Below the pieces are notes generated by a model. The model worked only from the letters and a program-made list of their open reading frames with translations. It had not been told where the DNA came from and did not search any database. From Shinella pollutisoli (GTDB taxonomy: Bacteria > Pseudomonadota > Alphaproteobacteria > Rhizobiales > Rhizobiaceae): 64,000 bases of DNA. This document shows positions 46,680 to 54,130 of the stretch, in pieces. Each line of letters starts with the position of its first letter. The stretch's first letter is position 1. The stretch spans positions 1-64,000 of the forward strand of contig NZ_JANFDG010000015.1 in assembly GCF_024609765.1 (NCBI RefSeq), read 5' to 3'. The position numbers and the translations under genes are program-made.

Positions 46680-47585
46680 ATGACCATCCACGTCGTCGGC
46701 AATGTCTGCGTCGACACCAGCTTTCGCCTGGAGCGGCTGCCGCGGCCGGGCGAGACGCTGAACGCGGCGGCCGCCGGCGAGGGCGCGGGCGGCAAGGGGG
46801 CGAACCAGGCCATCGCCGCCGCCCGCACCGGCGCGGCGGTGGCGCTCTGGGCGCCCGTCGGCAGGGATGCGGCGAGCGAGCGGATGGAAGCGCTGCTCGC
46901 CGCCGAGATTCCCGACCTGCGCCTCTCGCGCCTCGACCGTCCCTGCGACCGCTCGGTGATCCTGATCGACCGCGAGGGCGAGAACGTCATCGTCACCGCC
47001 GCCGCCTGCGCCGAGGCTTTCGATCCGCTCGCCGCGACCAGCCTTGCGCAAACATGGCGGCCGGGCGACATGCTGCTGATGCAGGGCAACCTCGGCGCGG
47101 CGGCGACGTCCGCCTGCCTGAAGGCCGCACGCGCGGCCGGCCTCTTCACCATCCTCAACCCGAGCCCGCTTCCCGCCGGGCCGCCCGATCTCGAGGCCGT
47201 CTCGCTCCTCGTCCTCAACCGGCCGGAGGCCGAGGCGCTGGCCGGCGAGGCCGACGCCGAGCGCGCGGCGCGCCGGCTGCACGCCATGGGCGCGGACCGC
47301 GTCGTCGTCACGCTCGGCCCGGCGGGGGCCCTCGTCGTCGAGGGGGCTTCGTCCCTCCGCATTCCGGCCGGAGCGGTCGGGGCGGTGGACGCCAGCGGGG
47401 CGGGCGACTGCTTTGCGGGAACGCTCGCCGGATGCCTCGCGCAGGGCGCGCCGCTTGCCGACGCCGCCCGGCTGGCGACGCAGGCGGCGGCAATCGCGGT
47501 CGGGCGTCCCGGCACGCTCGCCTCCTTCCCGAGCCGGGCGGAGCTTTCCGCCCTCACCAGGACATCGAAACCGGAAAACGTGTGA
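46680..47585 (+). CDS. PfkB/ribokinase family carbohydrate kinase
   Basis: This 301-residue kinase has the PfkB signatures GGKGANQAIAAARTGA (first), NPSPLP, and the C-terminal AVDASGAGDCFAGTLAG with the catalytic Asp. It would phosphorylate a sugar or nucleoside imported by the operon's transporter. The N-terminus IHVVGNVCVD is typical. A ribosome-binding site (gagagg) precedes the ATG at 46680. Confidence 0.9.
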   Translation: MTIHVVGNVCVDTSFRLERLPRPGETLNAAAAGEGAGGKGANQAIAAARTGAAVALWAPVGRDAASERMEALLAAEIPDLRLSRLDRPCDRSVILIDREGENVIVTAAACAEAFDPLAATSLAQTWRPGDMLLMQGNLGAAATSACLKAARAAGLFTILNPSPLPAGPPDLEAVSLLVLNRPEAEALAGEADAERAARRLHAMGADRVVVTLGPAGALVVEGASSLRIPAGAVGAVDASGAGDCFAGTLAGCLAQGAPLADAARLATQAAAIAVGRPGTLASFPSRAELSALTRTSKPENV

Positions 47586-47590
47586 TCGCC

Positions 47591-48424
47591 ATGAGCAACC
47601 CCATCGGACGGCAGGACAAGGATACGCTGAAGACGCTTTTCGGGCGCGACAAGCCGGTGATTGGCGTGGTGCACCTGCTGCCGCTGCCCGGCGCGCCGCG
47701 CTATGACGGCGAGGGTGTGCAGGCGATCTACGAGCGCGGCCTTTCGGATGCGCGCGCCTATCTCTCCGGCGGCTGCGACGCGCTGATCGTCGAGAACCAC
47801 GGCGACGTGCCCTTCGCCAAGCCCGACGACATCGGCCACGAGACCTCCGCCCACATGGCCGTCGTCGCCGACCGCATCCGCCGCGAGCTCGGCCGGCCGA
47901 TCGGCATCAACGTGCTCGCCAACGCGGCGATCCCCGCGCTTGCGATCGCCTCGGCCTCCTCCGCCGACTTCATCCGCGTCAACCAGTGGGCCAACGCCTA
48001 TGTCGCCAACGAGGGCTTCGTCGAGGGGGAGGCGGCCCGCGCCATGCGCTACCGCGCCCGGCTTCGCGCCCGCGGCATCCGCATCTTCGCCGACGCCCAC
48101 GTCAAGCACGGCGCGCACGCCATCGTCGCCGACCGGCCGGTGGAGGAGCAGGTGAAGGACCTCGTCTTCTTCGACGCCGACGTCGTCATCGCCACCGGCC
48201 AGCGCACCGGCCATGCCGCCGATCTCGGCTATATCCGCATGATCAGGGAGGCGGCCGCGCTGCCGACGCTGGTCGGCAGCGGCGTCACCCACGACAACGC
48301 CAACGACATCCTCTCCGTCGCCGACGGCGTGATCATCGCCAGCGCCCTCAAGCATGACGGCGTCTGGTGGAACGCGGTCGATCCGGAGCGCGTGAAGCGC
48401 TTCATCGCAGGCCTCGGCCGATGA
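47591..48424 (+). CDS. BtpA/SgcQ family protein
   Basis: This 277-residue TIM-barrel-like protein of the BtpA/SgcQ family has VIGVVHLLPLPGAP, IVENHGDVPF, GINVLANAA, RVNQWANAYV and SGVTHDNANDI. The first-described members relate to photosystem assembly (BtpA), and SgcQ homologues sit in sugar operons where they are thought to act on phosphosugars. It is encoded five bases after the PfkB kinase, which makes the kinase product a candidate substrate. The reaction is unknown. Confidence 0.85.
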   Translation: MSNPIGRQDKDTLKTLFGRDKPVIGVVHLLPLPGAPRYDGEGVQAIYERGLSDARAYLSGGCDALIVENHGDVPFAKPDDIGHETSAHMAVVADRIRRELGRPIGINVLANAAIPALAIASASSADFIRVNQWANAYVANEGFVEGEAARAMRYRARLRARGIRIFADAHVKHGAHAIVADRPVEEQVKDLVFFDADVVIATGQRTGHAADLGYIRMIREAAALPTLVGSGVTHDNANDILSVADGVIIASALKHDGVWWNAVDPERVKRFIAGLGR

Positions 48425-49665
48425 GCGCCACGCCGGAGGTCAACGCCGCGCGCCTCCTCCAGTCCGTCGCCGATTTCGCGGCGATCGGCGCGACGCCGGC
48501 CGGCGGCGTCAACCGGCAGGCGCTGAGCGCCGAAGACCGCGCGGCCCGCCGGCTGCTGGCCGAGCGCGCGCTTGCCCGCGGCTTCACCGTCTTCCAGGAC
48601 GAGGCGGCCAACCTCTTCGTCCGCCGCGAGGGCCGCGATGCGGCGCTCGCGCCGCTCCTCATCGGCAGCCATCTCGACAGCCAGCCGACCGGCGGCCGCT
48701 TCGACGGCGCGCTCGGCACGCTCAGCGCCTTCGAGGCGCTGGAGGCGCTCGCCGATGCCGGCGTCGAGACGGACCGCGCCGTCGAGGTCGTCGCCTTCAC
48801 CAACGAGGAGGGGAGCCGCTTCTCGCCGGGCTGCATGGGGTCCATGGCCTTTTCCGGCGCGGGCGCCGTCGCGGACTGGCGCGGGGCGCGGGCGACGGAC
48901 GGCGCGCTCCTCGCCGACGAACTGGCGGCGACCCTTGATGCCCTGCCCGAGGCCGAGGTGAGGCCTGCCGGGCACGCCATCTCCGCCTTCGTCGAGCTGC
49001 ATATCGAGCAGGGACCCGTCCTCGAACGGGAGGACGTGCCGATCGGCGTCGTCACCGCCGTGCAGGGCACCAAATGGCTGGAGATCGCCTTTTCCGGCGA
49101 GGCGGCCCATGCGGGCACCACGCCGCTCGAATTCCGCAGGGACCCGATGGCGGCGGCGGCGGCGGCCATCGCGCGGCTCCAGGAGGACGTCATGCCCGCC
49201 GACCCGGAGGCGCGGCTGACGGTCGGTCGCATCGTCGCTGAACCCGGCTCCATCAACGTCATCTCGAGCCGCGTCACCTTCACCGTCGACATCCGCCACC
49301 CGGATGCCGGCGCCCTCGCGGCGATGGAACGGCGGGTGCGGCAGGAATGCGGGGCGGCGGGCGCGCGCTGGGGCTGCGCCGTTGCGATCGGCCAGCGCGT
49401 CGACATGTCGCCCGGCCGCTTCGCCCCGTCGATCACGGCGAAGATCGAGGAGACCTGCCGGACGCTCGGCATCCGCAGCCGGCCGATGGTCTCCGGCGCC
49501 TTCCACGACGCGCTGTTCGTCAGCCGGATTGCGCCCTCGGCGATGATCTTCGTGCCGTGCCGCAACGGCATCAGCCACAACGAGGCGGAATTCGTGAGCG
49601 ACGCGCATGTCGTGTCGGGCGCGCGGGTGCTGCTCGGCGTGGCGGGATCGCTAGCGCGCCTCTGA
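48421..49665 (+). CDS. M20-family N-carbamoyl/allantoate-type amidohydrolase
   Basis: This 414-residue di-metal hydrolase of the AllC/hydantoinase-carbamoylase group has LIGSHLDSQPTGGRFDGALG (zinc site), AFTNEEGSRF (Glu), LHIEQGPVLE (His), GEAAHAGTTP, and the C-terminal CRNGISHNEAEF. Such enzymes release ammonia or CO2 from N-carbamoyl or ureido compounds. Its ATG overlaps the BtpA stop (ATGA). It closes the operon. Its 3' end overlaps the convergent FtsH gene by 15 bases. Confidence 0.9.
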   Translation: MSATPEVNAARLLQSVADFAAIGATPAGGVNRQALSAEDRAARRLLAERALARGFTVFQDEAANLFVRREGRDAALAPLLIGSHLDSQPTGGRFDGALGTLSAFEALEALADAGVETDRAVEVVAFTNEEGSRFSPGCMGSMAFSGAGAVADWRGARATDGALLADELAATLDALPEAEVRPAGHAISAFVELHIEQGPVLEREDVPIGVVTAVQGTKWLEIAFSGEAAHAGTTPLEFRRDPMAAAAAAIARLQEDVMPADPEARLTVGRIVAEPGSINVISSRVTFTVDIRHPDAGALAAMERRVRQECGAAGARWGCAVAIGQRVDMSPGRFAPSITAKIEETCRTLGIRSRPMVSGAFHDALFVSRIAPSAMIFVPCRNGISHNEAEFVSDAHVVSGARVLLGVAGSLARL

Positions 49666-51501
49666 CGCGCCGCCGCGTCCATAAGCGGACTTGCTGCCGA
49701 ACGCCTGCTGCAGGTCGTCCTGGTCGAGGGTCTCCCGTTCGAGCAGCAGGCGCGACATCGTTTCGAGCGTGTCGCGGCGCTCTTGCAGCAGCCCGACCGT
49801 GCGCTCGAAGGTCTCGTCGACGATGCGCTTGACCTCCTCGTCGATCGTCGCGGCGGTCTCGTCGGAATAGTCCCGGTCCTGCGGGCCGTAATAGGGCTGG
49901 TCGGTCGCCAGGAAGGAGCGGCGGTCCTTTTCCAGCGCGACGTGCCCCAGGCGCTCGGTCATGCCGTAGCGGGTGACCATGGCGCGCGCGATGTCGGTGA
50001 CCTTCATCAGGTCGTCGGCGGCTCCCGTCGACAGGTGGCCGAAGACGATCTTCTCCGCCGCGCGGCCGCCGAGCAGCACGGCCATCTTGTCCTCCAGCTC
50101 CTCGCGGGTCATGAGGAAGCGGTCCTCGGTCGGGCGCTGGATCGTGTAGCCGAGCGCGCCGATGCCGCGCGGGATGATCGAGACCTTGTGCACGGGATCG
50201 ACGCCGGGCAGGGCCATGGCGACGAGCGCGTGGCCGATCTCGTGATAGGCGACGATCTCCCGCTCCTTCGGGTTGAGCAGCCGGTTGCGCTTCTCCAGGC
50301 CCGCGACGATGCGCTCGATGGCGTTGTTGAAGTCCTCCATCGTCACCGCATCGGCCTTGCGGCGGGTGGCGAGCAGCGTCGCCTCGTTGACGAGGTTGGC
50401 GAGGTCGGCGCCGGTAAAGCCGGGCGTCAGCGCCGCGATCTGCTCCGGCGACACGTCCGGGGCGAGCTTCGCCTTCTTCAGGTGCACGCCGAGGATCTGC
50501 ACGCGGCCCACCTTGTCGGGACGGTCGACCAGGACCTGCCTGTCGAAACGGCCGGCGCGCAGCAGCGCCGGATCGAGGATCTCGGGGCGGTTCGTGGCGG
50601 CCAGCAGCACCAGGCCGCTCGACGGGTCGAAGCCGTCGAGCTCGGACAAGAGCTGGTTCAGCGTCTGCTCCTTCTCGTCGTGGCCGCCGGACAGCGGGCC
50701 GATGCCGCGGGCGCGGCCGAGCGCGTCGAGCTCGTCGATGAAGATGATCGCCGGCGCCTTGGCGCGCGCCTGCTCGAACAGGTCGCGCACGCGGGCGGCA
50801 CCGACGCCGACGAACATCTCGACGAATTCCGAGCCCGAGATCGAGAAGAAGGGAACGCCCGCCTCGCCGGCGACGGCCCTTGCCAGGAGCGTCTTGCCCG
50901 TGCCGGGAGGCCCGACCAGCAGGATGCCCTTCGGCATGCGCCCGCCGAGGCGGCCGTAGCCGTCGGGGTCCTTGAGGAAGTCGACGATCTCCTTCAGCTC
51001 CTCCTTCGCCTCGTCGACGCCGGCGACGTCCTTGAAGGTGACGCCGGTGTCGGTCTGGACGTAGACCCGGGCCTTGGACTTGCCGATCTGCATCAGCCCG
51101 CCGCCGACACCGCCGCCCATGCGCCGCAGCACGAAGATCCAGATGCCCGCGAAGAGCGCGACCGGGACGACCCAGGACAGGAGGTCGCGCAGGAAGGTGT
51201 CCTCGACCTGGCCGGTGACGACGACGCCGTGCTCCTGCAGGTCACGCGCGAGATCCGGCTCGACCCGCGTGGTGATGAACATCGGGCGGTTGCCGACGGG
51301 CTGCTTGAAGCGGCCCTGGATGAAGCGGTCGGACACCGATACCTCGGCGATCCGGCCCTCCTTCAGATGCGTCTCGAATTCGCTGTAGGGGATCTGGGCG
51401 ACCTGCGTCGCCGTGGTGAAGAGATACTGGAACACCAGCAATCCGAAGAAGGCCGCAACCCAGTACCAGATATTGAACCGGGTCTTCCTGTTCATTTCCA
51501 T
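49651..51501 (-). CDS. ftsH: ATP-dependent zinc metalloprotease FtsH (probable second copy)
   Basis: This 616-residue membrane-anchored AAA+ protease has two N-terminal helices (about residues 10-27 and 110-128) enclosing a periplasmic segment, the Walker A GPPGTGKT, the Walker [12 protein letters not shown], the second-region homology, and the zinc motif HEIGH (usually HEAGH). Rhizobia carry a housekeeping ftsH near tRNA-lysidine synthase genes, and this copy lies in a catabolic region, so it is likely a paralogue. The start at 51501 is in frame with the signal-anchor helix and has an AGAGGA site. Confidence 0.92.
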   Translation of the reverse strand: MEMNRKTRFNIWYWVAAFFGLLVFQYLFTTATQVAQIPYSEFETHLKEGRIAEVSVSDRFIQGRFKQPVGNRPMFITTRVEPDLARDLQEHGVVVTGQVEDTFLRDLLSWVVPVALFAGIWIFVLRRMGGGVGGGLMQIGKSKARVYVQTDTGVTFKDVAGVDEAKEELKEIVDFLKDPDGYGRLGGRMPKGILLVGPPGTGKTLLARAVAGEAGVPFFSISGSEFVEMFVGVGAARVRDLFEQARAKAPAIIFIDELDALGRARGIGPLSGGHDEKEQTLNQLLSELDGFDPSSGLVLLAATNRPEILDPALLRAGRFDRQVLVDRPDKVGRVQILGVHLKKAKLAPDVSPEQIAALTPGFTGADLANLVNEATLLATRRKADAVTMEDFNNAIERIVAGLEKRNRLLNPKEREIVAYHEIGHALVAMALPGVDPVHKVSIIPRGIGALGYTIQRPTEDRFLMTREELEDKMAVLLGGRAAEKIVFGHLSTGAADDLMKVTDIARAMVTRYGMTERLGHVALEKDRRSFLATDQPYYGPQDRDYSDETAATIDEEVKRIVDETFERTVGLLQERRDTLETMSRLLLERETLDQDDLQQAFGSKSAYGRGGASEAR

Positions 51502-51702
51502 GGCATTCCATCCTCTGCGCGGGGCTGCTTGCGGAGTCTCGTCCGATGCTCTTAGACGGTGCACCGGCTTTGCGGATTGAGACAAGTCAAAAAGAGGCCG
51601 CCTTTGCCGCCGGACCCCTGCCTCGAACTTGATATCCCTCCGGCTTTGCGCAACATGGCGTTCCGGACAGGCGTGCCACACAACCCGCCAGGAGAAGAGA
51701 TC

Positions 51703-52365
51703 GTGCGTGCTCCGAGGCGCCCAGCAGAAAGACGGCCCGGCGCCGGGCAGGCGACCGGCCGGATGACGCGGGCGGCCTGGATCGAGGCCGGCATCGAGGC
51801 GCTCGTCGAGGAGGGCATCGCCAGCGTGAAGATCCAGGTCATGGCCAGGAAGCTGGCCGTGTCCCGGTCGAGCTTCTACTGGTTCTTCGCCGACCTGCAG
51901 GCGCTGCACAAGGAACTGCTGGAATACTGGCTGCGCAAGAACACGAGCCCGATCCTCGAACGGGCCCTGCGTCCCGCCCCGACGGTGACGAAGGCCGTGT
52001 GCCACATCTTCGAATGCTGGGTGGACCCGGAACTCTTCAGCCCCCGTCTCGATGCGGCGGTGCGGTCCTGGGGGCAGGTGGACGCGGCGGTGCGCGGCGT
52101 CGTCGACCAGGCGGACGACCAGCGCGTCGATGCCGTCACGCGCATGTTCCTGCGCTACGGCTATCCGGACGAGGAGGCCTTCATCCGTGCCCGGGTTCTC
52201 TATTTCACGCAGATCGGCCACTACACGCTCGGCATGCGCGACGACCGCGAGACGCGGCTGCGCCTGCTGCGGCCCTATCTCCTCAGCTTCACCGGGCGGG
52301 AAGCCTCGGACGACGAGGTCGAGGCCTTTGAAACATTGATGCGGCGCGTCCAGCCGGACGGCTGA
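51703..52365 (+). CDS. TetR family transcriptional regulator
   Basis: This 220-residue regulator has an N-terminal helix-turn-helix (VQVMARKLAVSRSSFYWFFADLQALHKELLEYW, in part; the region is about residues 25-75). A basic N-terminal tail (RAPRRPAERRPG) precedes it. The GTG start at 51703 has an ideal AGGAGAAG site, and longer upstream starts are not needed. It is divergent from ftsH and lies 217 bases before the sox operon in the same direction. The palindrome at 52447 is a candidate site. Confidence 0.88.
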   Translation: MRAPRRPAERRPGAGQATGRMTRAAWIEAGIEALVEEGIASVKIQVMARKLAVSRSSFYWFFADLQALHKELLEYWLRKNTSPILERALRPAPTVTKAVCHIFECWVDPELFSPRLDAAVRSWGQVDAAVRGVVDQADDQRVDAVTRMFLRYGYPDEEAFIRARVLYFTQIGHYTLGMRDDRETRLRLLRPYLLSFTGREASDDEVEAFETLMRRVQPDG

Positions 52366-52446
52366 GCGATGGCATGCCTGTACGCAACGGGCCCCCGGGA
52401 CGCCGGGGCCGGATTCCGGAACCCGTGCGACGTTTGCCGCAATGTT

Positions 52447-52464
52447 CTGGACATTTATGTCCAG
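52447..52464. promoter_or_regulatory. Perfect 18-bp palindrome before the sarcosine oxidase operon
   Basis: CTGGACAT-TT-ATGTCCAG is symmetric about a two-base centre. It lies 119 bases before soxB and 82 bases after the TetR stop. It is probably the operator controlling the sox operon. Confidence 0.6.
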
Positions 52465-52582
52465 AGGGACTAGGAAATCCGCAGGGGATATTCTTTTCGT
52501 CGATGGGGCCGCGCATGCAGCAGCACTCCGCCTTGCCAATTCGCCGCCGCGCGGAGCCGCGTGAGGACCGGGGCGCCGCATC

Positions 52583-53836
52583 ATGACGCGGCACTACTCC
52601 GCCTTCTCGCTCGTCAAGGAAGGGCTCGCCGGCCAGACGGGCTGGCAGCAGGCCTGGCGCTCGCCGGCGCCGAAGCCGCGCTACGACATCCTCGTCATCG
52701 GCGGCGGCGGGCATGGATTGGCGACCGCCTACTACCTTGCGAAGACGCACGGCATCCGCAATGTCGCGGTCATCGAGAAGGGCTGGATCGGCGGCGGCAA
52801 TACCGGGCGCAACACGACGGTCGTGCGCTCCAACTACTTCTTCCCCGAGAGCACGGCGCTCTACGACATGGCGCTGACGCTCTACGAGGGGCTCGGCCGC
52901 GCGCTCAACTACAACATCATGCTCTCCCAGCGCGGCATCGTCACGCTCGCCCATTCCGAGGCCGAGATGGAGACGGCGGCGCGCACCGTCAACGCCATGC
53001 AGATCAACGGCACCGATGCCGAGCTCTTCGGCGTCGAGGACGTGCGCCGCGTGCTGCCGCTCCTCGACATGTCGCCGGCGGCGCGCTATCCGGTGTTCGG
53101 CGGCGTCTGGCAGGGCAGGGCCGGCGTGGCGCGGCACGACGCGGTCGCCTGGGGCTACGCCCGCGCCGCCGACCGGCTGGGCGTCGACATCGTCCAGTCC
53201 TGCGAGGTGGACGAATTCATCGTCGAGGGCGGGCGCTGCCGCGGCGTCAGGACGAACCGCGGCGAGATCCGCGCCGAGCGGGTCGGCATGGTCGTCGCCG
53301 GCCATTCCTCGCATCTCGCCGCGAAGGCCGGCTTCCGCCTGCCGGTCACCTCCTATGCCCTGCAGGCCTGCGTCTCCGAGCCGATCAAGCCGGCGCTCGA
53401 CACGGTCGTGCTGTCGCCGGCGACCGGCGTCTATGCCAGCCAGTCGGACAAGGGCGAGCTGGTGCTGGGCGGCGCGCTCGACCGCGTCCCCTCCTACGGC
53501 CAGCGCGGCAACCTGCCGGTGCTGGAGGAGGTGATCTCGGGCCTTCTCGAAATGTTCCCGAGCTTCCGCCAGCTCCGGCTGATGCGGCAATGGGCCGGCA
53601 TCGTCGACGTCACGCCGGATTCCTCGCCGATCCTCGGCGAAAGCCCGCTGCCGGGCCTCTTCCTCAACTGCGGCTGGGGCACGGGCGGCTTCAAGGCGAT
53701 CCCCGCCGGCGGCACGCTGCTCGCCCATCTGCTGGCGACGGGAAAACACCACGACGTCAGCCGCCCCTTCGATCTCGACCGTTTCGCACGCGGACGGCTG
53801 ATCGACGAGGCGGCCGGCTCCGGCATCGCGCATTAG
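52583..53836 (+). CDS. soxB: Sarcosine oxidase, beta subunit
   Basis: This 417-residue flavoprotein of the DAO superfamily has the FAD-binding DILVIGGGGHGLATAYYLA near residue 35, KGWIGGGNTGRNTTVVRSNYF, and a C-terminal NCGWGTGGFKAIPAGG. It is the catalytic subunit that oxidatively demethylates sarcosine to glycine and formaldehyde (or methylene-THF). The operon order is B-D-A-G, as in other rhizobia. Confidence 0.95.
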   Translation: MTRHYSAFSLVKEGLAGQTGWQQAWRSPAPKPRYDILVIGGGGHGLATAYYLAKTHGIRNVAVIEKGWIGGGNTGRNTTVVRSNYFFPESTALYDMALTLYEGLGRALNYNIMLSQRGIVTLAHSEAEMETAARTVNAMQINGTDAELFGVEDVRRVLPLLDMSPAARYPVFGGVWQGRAGVARHDAVAWGYARAADRLGVDIVQSCEVDEFIVEGGRCRGVRTNRGEIRAERVGMVVAGHSSHLAAKAGFRLPVTSYALQACVSEPIKPALDTVVLSPATGVYASQSDKGELVLGGALDRVPSYGQRGNLPVLEEVISGLLEMFPSFRQLRLMRQWAGIVDVTPDSSPILGESPLPGLFLNCGWGTGGFKAIPAGGTLLAHLLATGKHHDVSRPFDLDRFARGRLIDEAAGSGIAH

Positions 53837-53845
53837 GAGACCGCC

Positions 53846-54130
53846 ATGCAGCTTTTCCCATGCCCCTTCTGCGGCCCGAGGAGCGAGAGCGAATTCCACT
53901 TCGGCGGCGAGGCCGGCAACCGTCGTCCCGAAGGGTTTCGCGCGGTGACGGACGGTGAATGGGCCGCCTACCTGCACGAGCGCGACAACCGGCGCGGGCC
54001 GGCAAGCGAGATCTGGATGCACATGACCTGCGGCGAGGTGTTCCGCATGGAGCGCGACACGGTGCACCACGGCGCGGTGCGGTCCTTCGCGCTCATCGAA
54101 GGAGGCGGCGATGACGGCTTGGCGCACTGA
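53846..54130 (+). CDS. soxD: Sarcosine oxidase, delta subunit
   Basis: This 94-residue zinc-binding subunit has FPCPFCG with the first Cys pair near the N-terminus and a second Cys/His set in MHMTCGEVFRMERDTVHH. This matches the short SoxD family, which anchors zinc in the heterotetramer. It lies nine bases after soxB and overlaps the start of soxA. Confidence 0.95.
   Translation: MQLFPCPFCGPRSESEFHFGGEAGNRRPEGFRAVTDGEWAAYLHERDNRRGPASEIWMHMTCGEVFRMERDTVHHGAVRSFALIEGGGDDGLAH

Noticed and set aside
51559-51702. N-terminal extension of the TetR gene at 51703
   Set aside because: The upstream codons lack TetR character and a ribosome-binding site, while the GTG at 51703 has an ideal one.
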